Source of the DNA: Oscheius dolichura
Lineage: Eukaryota; Nematoda; Chromadorea; Rhabditida; Rhabditidae
Length of the DNA stretch: 64,000 nucleotides
Direction of reading: 5' to 3'
Assembly (NCBI GenBank): GCA_932521035.1
Contig: OW051495.1
Coordinates: forward strand, 2,418,001 to 2,482,000
The notes beneath the pieces were generated by a model. That model had not been told where the DNA came from, searched no databases, and was given only the letters and a program-made list of their open reading frames with translations. Positions 1-9,988 of the stretch are shown in pieces (positions within the stretch are counted from its first letter, which is position 1; every line of letters starts with the position of its first letter). The translations under genes were made by a program, and so were the position numbers.

Positions 1-780
1 TTATCGTATCCCTGACCCAATTTTCCTTCCCAAAGATTTCCCACCCTGTCCTGTACCCTTTTCCCCCCACCGGTTCTCTGTTATTCTACGGGGGAATAAT
101 ATTTCCTAACGTGAAAAATGAGATTTCCACGAGTTTTGGGCCCGCAGGTGTGGGTCGCCTCTCGGCCGTGTCAGCTGTTGGCCTCTCGTATCTCACCCTC
201 GACTACGAATAGGATTTATGGTTGGGAGAGAAAAAGAGTCAACCAACGGAAGTGGGGCAGTGTCACAACCCCCCGCGGCTGACAGATCAAACCCCCTCTA
301 TTTTTCTTCATTTCTACGCTCCGAAATAGGTTTATAAATGACGGAAAACCCTTTTTCTACTAATTCAATCCAAAAAAAGTCAATAAAAAAGAAGGACTGA
401 CCTGTTGTAAAAGGCGAAAAGATCATGTAGTAGAAGTCAAAAAAGGGAAGGGGAGAGAATTAGGGAAGACGAAGAAGACACTGAGCGCTGGAGTTTAATA
501 AGGCATCAAAAGTGTCAACTGCGGCCGGAGACAATTAGAGACGGGGCGAGATCAACCACACCGCGAGAGCAGCAGACCTCGTGGGTTCACTCTTTTCCCC
601 TCTTTTCCTCTCTCTCACCTGTCTGAGAACGGCACTTACCATATCGGAGAATCGAACGCATCTGGCTATGGTTTCAAAATGGAAACAAAGACCTCTTTCT
701 GCTTCAAGAAATCCCACGCGATTCTATTCTCTACCTTCCGATCCATTCAAGTGATTCCCGCCCAATTTTGCCCGAATTCC

Positions 781-858
781 ACACCCGTAAGATCTCGGCA
801 GCAGGATGACTAGAAGACTTGAAAACAGCACTTCCAACTGCCGAGGTTTTACGGGTGT
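781..858. repeat. Small foldback element, 78-bp class
   Basis: Left arm ACACCCGTAAGATCTCGGCAG faces a right arm ending in ttttacgggtgt. The outermost A-T pair is changed on both sides, so pairing is kept. The centre is unrelated to other copies. Confidence 0.85.
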
Positions 859-893
859 GGGTATTCAGAACTCCCGAGTTTTGCTCGAATTCT

Positions 894-967
894 GCACCCG
901 TAAAATCTCGGCAGCTCAAAGTTTTGAAGATTAGGAGATGTTTTAGCTGCCGAGACGTTACGGGCGC
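894..967. repeat. Small foldback element, 74 bp
   Basis: Left arm GCACCCGTAAAATCTCGGCA matches the family core. The right arm is agctgccgagacgttacggg followed by cgc. It lies 35 bases after the previous copy and is the shortest copy seen. Confidence 0.85.
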
Positions 968-2137
968 AGGAATTCGAGATTTCTCGAAAAGAGACTCACT
1001 GAGTTCGGAGTCCTGTCGACAGACGATATATTTGGATCGATGCATTTTGAGGAAGAGTGGATCCAAAGCCAGGATGGAGGCTCCCTCTCCGACTAAATAT
1101 TTGTGACGACGGACGACAGACTCTCCTTTTACGAGCATTTTATGAGCTATGGAAAGGGGAGAAGAAGACGAGGAATGGAGAGGATAAGCCGGAGTTCGGG
1201 AAGAGTAAGTCATTTTCTCATAATTAGAATAAGGGAACGGGATTAGACTGCAGGGAGAGGAGGAAGTAAAGACTGATGGAAGCAGGGGGAGACTCGGGGA
1301 AGACCTGGGTTGAAATGGTTTGGCCAATTGATAAAATAGGTCCGTTGCTTTCTTAGCTACTATTGTCAACAACGATATTCTCTCTAATTGAAACTTCTCT
1401 TTATTACAAATCAAGTCAACTAACCAAAAAATGGTGGAAACAAGAGATTTCATGTGGTTGGAGAAAAAACTATTATCGTTACCTGATACTTTATAGGTTT
1501 CGAGAGGTACATTTAATTCTGTTGAAATGATATTGTTTGGTTTGGTCGATTTCATGACGCGGGAAACAAAGAGCAAGGAGTACTGGAAAGGTTGAAATGC
1601 TGTAGAAATTGGCGAGATAACATCGGATACTGCCAGGTTGAGTGACACTTTTCAAAAGAGATGTCATCTGGCTGGTGTAACAAAATGTTCTAATTGGAAA
1701 CCACGGCCAACAGAAAGAATTGGGTGAGAATGTTTCAATAGGGCTTAATAATACAAAATGCTCTTCTTTTCCGTATTTTGATTCGATTTCCAATGAGTAA
1801 AGCTCGTTTTGTAGCATTAGCGGCAAAACTTCAGTTAGAAATTGCAGCATCGACAGAAAGGAACAGAACCTGACCCAGCTTCACGCCGACATCTGTGGGA
1901 AGCTTCTGAGTGGATGAAAGAGCTCAGAACGATGGAAAAGCAGACAGAAAATGAATATGTTCCCAGCCATAAAATAAGAACTCCAGCCAACGGCTCAAAA
2001 GGTGTGAAGTGTTCGTCGGAGCGGAAGAGATGACTCCAGAGTCGAAAATACTCAAACACCTCAGTTTATCGTGGAGTTTCACCTCTCATCGACCCACGGA
2101 AGTCAACAAAACCACAATAACAGAGGATAACGAATAT

Positions 2138-3972
2138 TTATTGTCTTTTAACCACATCAGTACCTTGATTACCATAGAGAAAGTAACCAATGACTATGTA
2201 AGGAACAGTTATAACTTCTTGGGTTTTGTGTGTTTCTTCGCATTCATTCATAGAAAGTATACGTTTGTTTTGGCATTCTTCTATCGTCTGGTTGAAAAAG
2301 GTGCGCAGAGTCAGCTTATAAGCTCCTCTCGCCGTGTATAAATCATCATCGTATTTCATGTAATTGTTTGTAATTGCCAGGACAATAAGCCCCGTATTGT
2401 CGGCCAATTCATCCGCAACCATGTCGTGAGAGTCAATTCCTTTCAATTTCTCCCTGAATCTATTTAGTTCACGCATTCTCTGATCGTCCTCTCACCGTAC
2501 AACTTTTTGAAATTTGTCAGCTATGGTTTGCTGATCATAGAAGACCAGCTCCTTTTCATGGGTTTGAGACCGAATGACAAAGTATTTAATATCGTGTGTG
2601 TCCTCAACAACCCAGTCACAGTTACGAAAACGAAGCTGTGAGTAAGCAGGAATCTTGATCGATAAATAGAAATACCTGTAAAGGAATGGTCAACCAGATT
2701 CAAAGGCTCGGTACAGGCTAGTCCAACTCTCTGCACTCGTAAAGTTTTGGCAGTATTTTTATTCAAAACACAAAACTGTAACGCCTTTATATCTTGGCCC
2801 TGCCGAAACTTTACGGCTGCACGAGATTGTCGTGTGCAGTGCCTAACTCTTATCGATACTCACTTTGGATTGAAAGTCTCCGTTTCATTATCCCATAGAA
2901 AGTTATTTTGAATGGTAAAGTGGGGCATTGAAATGTCTTTCGCAATTTGGTCACGATCATAATACTGAAATCATTACACGTTTTTTTAGCAAGGTACAAT
3001 TGCTTACTTTATAGAGATGGGTGAAATATAATCCATTTTCCTCTCTCCATTGATTGGTTTCGACGATGACATTCAAATAGTGTTGATATTGGATTCTGAC
3101 ATCGTGTAGAACTGCTCGAAAGACATCTGGATTCTCCAGAGCAAAAGGAATAAGGATCATTTTTCTGAAGGAGGCTGCCACAGACTGGAAACGGGGTAGA
3201 TTCGCCAAGACAGCCATCTTACTTACAATTAGGATAGCATGGTTTTTGGTGAGTCGGTAGAGGAGATTGAAGGTTTCATCGCTATATTCGTTCCATTTCA
3301 ACATAGTCTTGGCGAAATTGGCCGTCTCATTCTCCGAGAAGAGCTTCTCCAATTCGAGCATCACCTCATTCGGATTCATTTGCTCGTCCACCAGCTGATA
3401 TCTTTTCTCTCCGTCTTTCTTATCCATCGCCAAGTAATCGAGCACCGCCTTTTCCAGGATTCTATGTAGCCCAAGATACTGAAAACGGCTGGATATTCTC
3501 CAAAACAAGAGAGTGACACCTTGGAATAGTTGTTTTTCATCTCGTCAGTTAAAGGAAAGGACCGCTTATCCAAGGCATTTTGGAGTACGGTATTCTCGGT
3601 TCGAAGATCGTTGATCCGATCCCGGAGGTCGCGTTTACCTTTGATGGCATTGAAATGTTTTCTCATTTTATGGAATTGTTGACGAATTTCGGGCAATTTC
3701 TCATCGGTTTCGTTGACATCTCCTTCAGGAAAGGCCGAATCATCTTCTTCGTCCTAAAATATTGCAATTGCATTAAAAAGTTTGAAAATCAAAACTGACC
3801 CGGCATATTTGACGTGTTAAATTGACCACGGTATCGATGTTCTTGGCATACGGATCAGAAAAGTAGCTACCAAAAGATAGAACGCTCCCTAAAAGCAATA
3901 GTTCGACGACGATTTCTAGCTACCAATTGATATTGTCGAAATAATCAGGAGCACGGGGAGAATGCCCCTCAT
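2138..3972 (-). CDS. Membrane-anchored or secreted coiled-coil protein, unknown family
   Basis: I do not recognise this family. About seven exons join through introns of 34-50 bases into roughly 430 residues. Clear joins: NNYSK to YLGLHRILEKAV across a 41-base intron near 3479-3519, and KVVR to EKLKGIDSH across a 42-base intron near 2458-2500. Order in the protein: an N-terminal hydrophobic stretch (exon 1 from ATG at 3972 reads MRGILPVLLIISTIS, signal-peptide-like, but its join to exon 2 does not keep frame in my hands, so the start is uncertain), an acidic stretch DEEDDSAFPEGD, a charged heptad-rich region with KGKRDLRDRINDLRTEN, a helical middle, and a Cys-containing tail (EECQNKR, NECEETHK). 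The stop codon lies inside an AATAAA signal. The intron near 2700-2850 carries a small foldback element. Confidence 0.6.
2733..2820. repeat. Small foldback element, 88-bp class, diverged
   Basis: Arms are gcactcgtaaagttttggca and tgccgaaactttacggctgc. It is the most diverged copy, yet two of the changes are matched in both arms (ctcg-to-ttgg side and its partner). It sits in an intron of the 2138-3972 gene. Confidence 0.75.
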
Positions 3973-4455
3973 CGCGACGAGGATAGGGGGCTAACTCAAG
4001 CCCTCGAGGAAAAAAGTGTAAACGAGCAATTGGCCATAGTAAATAATGGTCACTCCCAATTTCTAACCCGCCTTCCCTGTGACTAGCCGACGACACGTAC
4101 AGAGGGCAAGCGGGGGGAAGGATTCCTTCTGGATACAATCAACAACTATTTTTCGAAGTCTGTTCTAACAAGGAGGGCTTTTTTGTAATCGCAATGAATC
4201 ACTTGATACTGTCTCGTTTGTTATTCCCACTTTTAGAGCTACATTAGCCAAGGGATACTGTACTACGCGGTTGTTTTTCGAACAAAGGACATTCTTTTTT
4301 AAAACTAGGACCGCCAGATCCAGATTAGGATTCAAAGTTTCCAGGAACAATCCCAAAAGAGCCAAACTATGTTTGAACAACCTCTAACAAGCCGTGTGCC
4401 TCATTGACCTCTTGTCCTGACTATTATCGATTGCGATCCCGGTGCATGACCATCT
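3973..4455. promoter_or_regulatory. Divergent intergenic region
   Basis: This 480-base gap separates the minus-strand coiled-coil gene from the plus-strand F-box gene and should hold both promoters. Open frames here lack an ATG. I see no repeat or specific motif. Confidence 0.4.
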
Positions 4456-5527
4456 ATGGACCATCTTCCAGCGGAAGTTCTAACCAACATCTGTAACTAT
4501 CTTCCATGGCGGGATAGACTGGCCAGTCGATTCATTTGCTCCCCCTTCCGTTACCTTCCCTTCGACCCTATCCAACTGGCGGCATGTCGATTGGAACAGG
4601 AAGAAGTATGTCTTCCAGATTATCAGGATAAAGATGTAATTTCCAGAACAGGTTCACTTTTGGTCTTACACTTGAAAGAGGGAGAAGCTCGAAAGGGAGA
4701 GAAACCAAAATCGTCGAGATAATCAATACTGGCCGGAGAGGAGGTAGGTCGAGGAAGGCTGGAGGTAGACAGAGAATTTTCAGGGTTTACCTTATCTAAA
4801 TTGGTGGTGTACGGGGAGAAAGAGGGCTAGCTGGCTCATAAATGGAGGCTTCTCTGCAGCCGGATAGACTTCGACCGACTCGTTGAGCTCTATTTGGATT
4901 ATTTTATCTCTTCCGCCTTCTTTTTCAAGGATATCCGACTGGTAAGCGACGCTTCTACAGCAGAACCGTCTTCCAGGTCAATTTAGAGGGTAATATCCTG
5001 GCTAAAGTGCGTCAAACCTATCAAAAACGCTGTGCTACCAATAATTGGAGGAAGGAAAGACATCGAATTGAGTTATATACCCGGGAGATTGACCTCACCC
5101 AAGAGCAGCGGAGATTTCTTATATTCTCTAAAAGTAACAAAGAGAAGGAAAAGAATAAACAGTCTCATTCCAGCTCCCCCCTTTTTCCTATTTTGTCTTC
5201 CTATAAAATTTGATGTTCCACTCGATTTCTGGGATCTTCCTTTGATTCGAGACGTGAGTCAGTCTCTTCTCCCTGTATATTTCAATTCAGGCAAAAGAAG
5301 TGTCCCTCGAGTTCTGTGGGTGGACTGGCTGTTTGTATTGGGAAGGGGAGACGGTTGAGACGGATCTGGGGATTGACGACGACTTTGTTTCGCGGCTGAT
5401 AGAGGACAAGAAGAGGCTCTTCCAATCCAATACCATTTCAACAGTATTAGGTCGCGCCATAAGTCAGTACAATCCAGCCATAACTTTCGTATTTCAGGGC
5501 CAAATTCGTTCTGGCAAAGTGCGCTAG
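4456..5527 (+). CDS. F-box protein
   Basis: Probably a substrate adaptor of SCF ubiquitin ligases. The first exon (4456-4605, 50 codons) is an F-box: LPAEVLTNICNYLPWRDRLA, then RFICSPFRYL. A phase-consistent model continues with NRFTFGLTLERGR, then GFTLSKLVV, then RIDFDRLVELYLDYFISSAF (acceptor ttctctgcag near 4860), VNLEGNILAKVRQ, a segment ending FDVPLDFWDLPLIRD, and a last exon from AKEVSLEFCGWTGCLYWEG to the stop at 5527. This gives about 300 residues, usual for nematode F-box proteins. No substrate-binding repeats (LRR, WD40, kelch) are visible, so the target is unknown. The F-box is seen directly; the intron joins are inferred. Confidence 0.65.
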
Positions 5528-5617
5528 ATAGTACGACGTTAATTCTAACTCTACACAGAAAAATTGGATTTCCAATCGAGACCAGAACATTTTGGCGGCC
5601 GTTTCAAACTTTGCCAA

Positions 5618-6395
5618 AAACCGTTTTTTCGGGATTTCTCGTTTGTTTCGCACTATCGTGAAAAACTTTGTATTAGTAAAAATTCGACCTTGCCAAGATA
5701 CGTCTGCTGCACTTTGAATTTTTGAATTTGGTTGAAAAATGAAGGAGTTAGACCGCTTCAAAGATAACCACTTTAAGAAACGCTGTTTTTCGAAGATATT
5801 TCCTATCACAGTGGGAATTTCAAAAACATGACTTCATATTCGTAAATCTAATTTTTTTCCTACATTTTCACTACCCATACGCCGATGTAGCCCGCGATCT
5901 TTTGACCACCTCATCCCGGCGCGTGGGCTTCCTGTTTTCCCATGCACCGTCGCCTTCTCATCATTTTTCTACTTTAACTGTGCATAACAAGGTTAGACAA
6001 ATGCTCTGGGACAGTTATTTGACCTTATTTGACCAACTTTTGGAATTTTTACGAAATCGTCCCAGGGGCTCTTTTGGCTTTGGGTGAGGTGGTCAAAATC
6101 CGTAACTTTTCAGGATCATGGGTTACATAGGCATATCGGTAGTCAAAAGATAGGGAAAAAATTAGATTTACGAATCTGAAGTCAGATTTCCGAAATTCGC
6201 ACTTAGCTAGGAGATATCCTCGACAAACAGCGTTTCTTAAAGTGGTCATCTTTGAAGCGGTCTAACTATTTTATCTTTCAGCCAAATTCGATAATTTCAA
6301 GTCTAGCAGACGTAACTTGGCAAGCTCGAGTTCTCATCAATACAAAGTTTTTTACGAACAAGCGAAATTAACGAGAAATCCCGAAAAAACGGTTT
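5618..6395. mobile_element. Long foldback element, 778 bp
   Basis: An inverted repeat with arms of about 300 bases (5618-5913 and 6085-6395) flanks a 171-base loop. Outer ends pair as aaaccgttttttcgggattt against its reverse complement; inner landmarks are gcttcaaagat/atctttgaagc and ttttgaccacctca/tgaggtggtcaaaa. The arms have diverged by small substitutions and indels, so this is an old copy. No transposase is encoded. The minus-strand open frame at 5447-5809 is arm sequence and I do not count it. The right end abuts the inverted duplication starting at 6396. Confidence 0.8.
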
Positions 6396-6788
6396 CAGGT
6401 ACAGCTATTTTTTAAGCGAAGCCACAAATTTCTCACACCCATACAGTCTCGGTAGCTCGAAGATTTGACCATTCGCTAAAAGAAATCCCAGCTGCTGAGA
6501 TCGTACGGGTGCTGGGAAGACGAGAGAATGACCTGGTTACCCTAGACGGTCTCTTCCAGGTTACGGTGGTCATCCACAATTCCGTTCCTCAAAATCCGTT
6601 CGCGATGAAGTCGTTCTTCTTCCGCGAGGGGATCGAGGACGAGCTCGTCGACGCGGCCATCAACAACCAGCTGGGGGAGGAGATCCGCAGCGAGAACGGC
6701 CTCCTCGTCCGGCACCCTGTCCTCCGCCGAGGACGAGTCTAATAAATTCTTTATTTCTCAATATTTCTGACAAACAAATCGGCCAAGA
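6396..6788 (+). pseudogene. Truncated inverted copy of the Cys-rich gene and the MESH1 tail
   Basis: This 393-bp block is the reverse complement of 8948-9340, with two mismatches that I can see and no indels. It carries the last intron and last exon (6560-6742) of the small secreted Cys-rich gene, the paired polyadenylation signals, and the final codons of MESH1 in reverse. The upstream exons with signal peptide and cysteines are absent, so it cannot make the secreted protein. The copy begins three bases upstream of the exon 3 donor, exactly where the foldback element ends. Confidence 0.85.
6435..6512. repeat. Small foldback element, 78-bp class
   Basis: Arms are acacccatacagtctcggta and tgctgagatcgtacgggtgc. 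It is the duplicated twin of the copy at 9224-9301, inside the 393-bp inverted duplication. Confidence 0.8.
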
Positions 6789-7241
6789 AATTTTTGGCTG
6801 TCACCCTCAAGGATTACAGAGGAGCATTGCCAGATCTCGTCGTGCCAATCGTTGGAATGGCCAGCATCATTACAGTTGATCGTCTCTTTGACAATATGTA
6901 CAAAGTCTCATTTAACTGTGACAACATCGACGGACTACGCTTCACCCCCGCCACCGGAGCCACTTTCCTGTCGTATGAAGAACATCCGCCGGCAGACGGC
7001 TACACCGTCCTTCCCCACATGAAGCCCATCAACATTGTGACCAAGAGCTCCAAACTGATGAAATTGAAGTCCGACTACCAGAAAGATTTCAAGCACACGG
7101 CCAATATTGTCGGTAAAAGGAAGCCTAAACTGACTGAAATAAAAAATGCACCATTGAAATATTTGTTTCGTATTTTTCTTCGCTGATTTCCTAGGTTTGT
7201 TTCGTTCTTCTTGTTTCCCTACTTTGGCTCTCCTCAGTTAA
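6786..7241 (+). pseudogene. Gene fragment of unknown family at a duplication breakpoint
   Basis: An open frame reads KFLAVTLKDYRGALPDLVVP onward to about residue 110 (YTVLPHMKPINIVTKSSK, then KLKSDYQKDFKHTANIVG) and looks coding. A donor GTAAAAG near 7112 and an acceptor TTTCCTAG near 7195 would add a short tail (GLFRSSCFP) ending at 7241. The frame is open right at the inner edge of the inverted duplication and has no ATG beyond it, so the 5' part of the gene was probably lost when the duplication formed. I do not recognise the family. An intact gene using an unseen upstream exon is the alternative. Confidence 0.4.
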
Positions 7242-8207
7242 CCCGGGAGTATAGAAGAGTGGCCGGCGTCGGGCTAAAGCTGCATGCTTTCAGATACAAC
7301 ATTCAAATAATGTCAAGTTTATTATGCATTCTTATAAAATAATAATAAACGGGATATTATCAATATGGGTAGCTCTACTGCTATTGAATGGCAACTAGAT
7401 GAGGTAAAGAACAGACTTGATATTTCCGACGGCAGGATGAGAGATAGAAAAGTATAGAAGGAAAATAATCGGCTAGAACTTCAAAGGACGAAGAAGCTGT
7501 TGAATGAGAAAGTCGTGGACGGCCACGACACTTGACGCGCCTTGACCAACGAGTTTTGACAGTTTATCCTTGTCAACCGGTCAGCCCGCCAAATGGCCCC
7601 GCCTGGTTGTTACAAGCAGGGTTTGTAATCTGCCCTTGCTGCTCCTCTTCATCCTTATCAGCTTTTAGAAATGTTGGCAGCTATTAGCGGGCCCTCTGGC
7701 TTTAATAAGAACTATTTGTTCTCTCCTATTTCACTCTCCTAGAACCAAATACGCCTGGTCAATTGAATTAAACTGCTTGACAACCTTTTTTGATACGTTT
7801 TAAATAGACTAATTAGGCTCATTTTTCTTTCTGTAACAATTATAATATGTTGCTAACATGCATGTGTATGTGTAAAAAATAAGTAAAAGCAAAATCAATA
7901 TGAAAATCAAAAGGAATTCATCAAATTCTAGTTCAGATGGGTTTTTTGGTTTGCTATTCATTTTTTGACATCAGCATCGCATGCCACATGTTCAGGGATA
8001 CTGCAAAAGAAGCGCTATTGAATGTTGATAATTTCGCAACAAAAGTAATACAATGGAAACAAGTACAAGCAAAGAAATAAATAAATTTGTTGGTGAAACG
8101 ATTTCCTCAAAAAAAGGACGCTAACGAAAAACGCTGACCGCGAAAAAAGATCGTCATACTTTTCATATTTTTTTTGTTTCCGGAGGCTCATATTAACATT
8201 TTCAGAA
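7242..8207. other. Intergenic stretch with a broken coiled-coil ORF
   Basis: About 960 AT-rich bases precede MESH1. At 7364-7535 an ATG-started frame reads MGSSTAIEWQLDEVKNRLDI and continues, after one in-frame TAG, as KENNRLELQRTKKLLNEKVV to a TGA. The heptad-like pattern on both sides of the stop suggests a decayed coiled-coil exon. Nothing else is apparent. Confidence 0.3.
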
Positions 8208-8985
8208 ATGTCGGAATTATCCAGCCATGAGAAGGATATTGCCCTCCTGATAAAGGTAAGCTAGCCTCCTCTCTTTGGGGAATCTTCTCCAGGCTGCCGA
8301 TTTCTCTGCCCGTCGACATAAAGACCAGAGAAGGAAGAATGAGGAGCAGACTCCGTACATAAACCATCCCCTGGGTAGAGTCTGATAAAGGACTGATAAA
8401 CAAGAGGGAGCATTTCAGGAGTCGCCAACATTTTGGCAAATGAGGGGGGCGTCTATGACGCGGTGACTATTGCCTCAGCCATTCTACACGACACGGTAGA
8501 GGATACGGAAACATCGTTGGAAGAGATTTTGGAACATTTCGGACCGGAGGTACAGTTACCAGAAGAGGCCGCGCTCGCACGCGTAAAATCTCGGCAGCTG
8601 AAAGGCCTGTAATGAAATCCGGCAGACGTTCAAGTCCGCGCTTCTGCCGAGATTATATGGGTGCGGGCGCAGTTATTCTGATCGTCTTCAGATCCATCAC
8701 ATCGTGGCCGAGTGTACTGACGACAAATCCCTCCCGAAGGAGGTTCGAAAGCGGCTACAGATCGAGAACGGTCCCTCCCACTGCCACCAAGCCAAGCTGG
8801 TCCACCTGGCCGACAAAATATACAATCTCCGCGACTGTGAAGCCTATATCCCCGTCGGGTGGGACTCTGCCCGGGTACAGGAGTACTTCATCTGGGGCGA
8901 GAAGGTGGTCAGCGGACTGAAGGGAACCAACGAGAAGCTGGAGGCCATCTTGGTCGATTTGTTTGTCAGAAATATTGAGAAATAA
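8208..8985 (+). CDS. HDDC3: MESH1 / HDDC3 HD-domain pyrophosphohydrolase
   Basis: Metazoan SpoT-like hydrolase, known to remove the 3'-pyrophosphate of (p)ppGpp and to dephosphorylate NADPH. Four exons join in phase: 8208-8255, 8293-8374, 8419-8549, 8692-8985, giving about 184 residues, the family length. Visible motifs: [20 protein letters not shown] (His and Arg of the N-terminal HD region), [15 protein letters not shown] (the HD dyad plus ED motif), and [12 protein letters not shown] with the distal metal-site Asp. The third intron carries a small foldback element that leaves the coding frame untouched. ATTTTCAG two bases before the ATG looks like a trans-splice acceptor. The stop codon lies within AATAAA, and the neighbour on the other strand ends 8 bases further on. 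Confidence 0.93.
8577..8664. repeat. Small foldback element, 88-bp class
   Basis: Arms are gcacgcgtaaaatctcggca and tgccgagattatatgggtgc. It lies wholly in intron 3 of MESH1. Confidence 0.85.
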
Positions 8986-8996
8986 AGAATTTATTA
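8981..8996. terminator. Overlapping convergent polyadenylation signals
   Basis: AATAAA on the plus strand (8981-8986) contains the MESH1 stop. AATAAA on the minus strand (8990-8995) overlaps the stop of the Cys-rich gene. With cleavage normally 10-20 bases downstream, each transcript must run into the coding end of the other. Confidence 0.75.
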
Positions 8997-9988
8997 GACT
9001 CGTCCTCGGCGGAGGACAGGGTGCCGGACGAGGAGGCCGTTCTCGCTGCGGATCTCCTCCCCCAGCTGGTTGTTGATGGCCGCGTCGACGAGCTCGTCCT
9101 CGATCCCCTCGCGGAAGAAGAACGACTTCATCGCGAACGGATTTTGAGGAACGGAATTGTGGATGACCACCGTAACCTGGAAGAGACCGTCTAGGGTAAC
9201 CAGGTCATTCTCTCGTCTTCCCAGCACCCGTACGATCTCAGCAGCTGGGATTTCTTTTAGCGAATGGTCAAATCTTCGAGCTACCGAGACTGTATGGGTG
9301 TGAGAAATTTGTGGCTTCGCTTAAAAAATAGCCGTACCTGATGATAGTCGGGACACTGGTCGGCCGTCGTATCGAGGCAACAGAAATAGTCGACTTGGTT
9401 GTTATAGCAGCAGACAGTACTCGCATCTGGCTGGAAATCTCAAATTTTTGACTGTACCGTTTCATTCCTGGAGAGGTCTCTTTCCCAAAAATGGCAATTT
9501 TAGAAAGCTGAGTATGAGGGGTGCGCAGATGGCCCACCTCCTTTTGCTTTTCTTATTTTTGAGAAGGAAGGGAATTAGATGGTAGGATGCCAGTCTTGAG
9601 GCTTTGAGGAACACAAGTTCCGGCTTTGGGCTAGCTGCCGGGTTCTCATCTCCTCTTCCACAACGAGGTTGAGATATCTCCTCGATTCTACCCGAAAAGG
9701 GATAAGAACTCTCACGACCCGTTGAATACCCTTCTTGCTGACGAAATGAAAAGTGGCCTACCTTGTCAGGAAGAGCATTGACACAGAGACTATTCTGGTG
9801 TGGAAGACATTTCCTCGGCAGACCGTCGGGTCTCAGCAGGGGCCGCGAGCCACGTGGACACGGCGGCACGTCTATCGGTCTCTCTGTTGTGCTTCGAGCG
9901 GTCGACCACCCAACTGGAAGAGGGAGATGGAGAAAGGAAAGGAGGACATCTACAAACCAATAGAAAGGACTATCAAAATGGTGTTCAT
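8994..9988 (-). CDS. Small secreted Cys-rich protein, lustrin-like
   Basis: Four exons join in phase: 9988-9958 (MNTILIVLSI), 9913-9762, 9430-9338, 9176-8994, giving 152 residues. A 12-14 residue signal peptide is followed by a Ser/Thr linker (STARSTTERP) and a Cys module: CPRGSRPLL, RPDGLPRKC, LPHQNSLC, then STVCCYNNQVDYFCC and ADQC. The pattern resembles nematode lustrin/EB-type repeats (CPxG..P...G.P..C...C....CC), which occur in extracellular matrix and cuticle-associated proteins. This is assignment by pattern, not by alignment. The C-terminal exon (VTVVIHNSVPQNPFAMKSFF onward) has no cysteines. Intron 3 carries a foldback element (9224-9301). The last exon is duplicated in reverse at 6396-6788. 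Open frames on the other strand (9753-10459) look like shadows or chance. Confidence 0.75.
9224..9301. repeat. Small foldback element, 78-bp class
   Basis: Twin of the copy at 6435-6512, within the third intron of the Cys-rich gene. Arms are gcacccgtacgatctcagca and taccgagactgtatgggtgt. Confidence 0.8.

Larger units (their letters stand above)
1..2130. other. Mostly non-coding stretch, weak ORFs
   Basis: I see no recognisable gene here. The stretch holds two small foldback repeats (781-858, 894-967). A 305-codon open frame on the minus strand (731-1648) runs through both repeats and is probably chance. Two weaker hints of coding remain: a plus-strand frame at 1842-2033 with sensible amino-acid usage (WEASEWMKELRTMEKQ) following an acceptor-like TTGCAG, and minus-strand frames at about 1500-2059. 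None matches a family I know, and I could not build a spliced model with a start. Confidence 0.4.

Noticed and set aside
731-1648. 305-codon minus-strand open frame
   Set aside because: It runs through two foldback repeats, is Ser/Leu-rich low-complexity in the middle, matches no family, and has internal donor-like sites.
5447-5809. 120-codon minus-strand ORF
   Set aside because: It overlaps the last F-box exon and the left arm of the long foldback element; it is a shadow of both.
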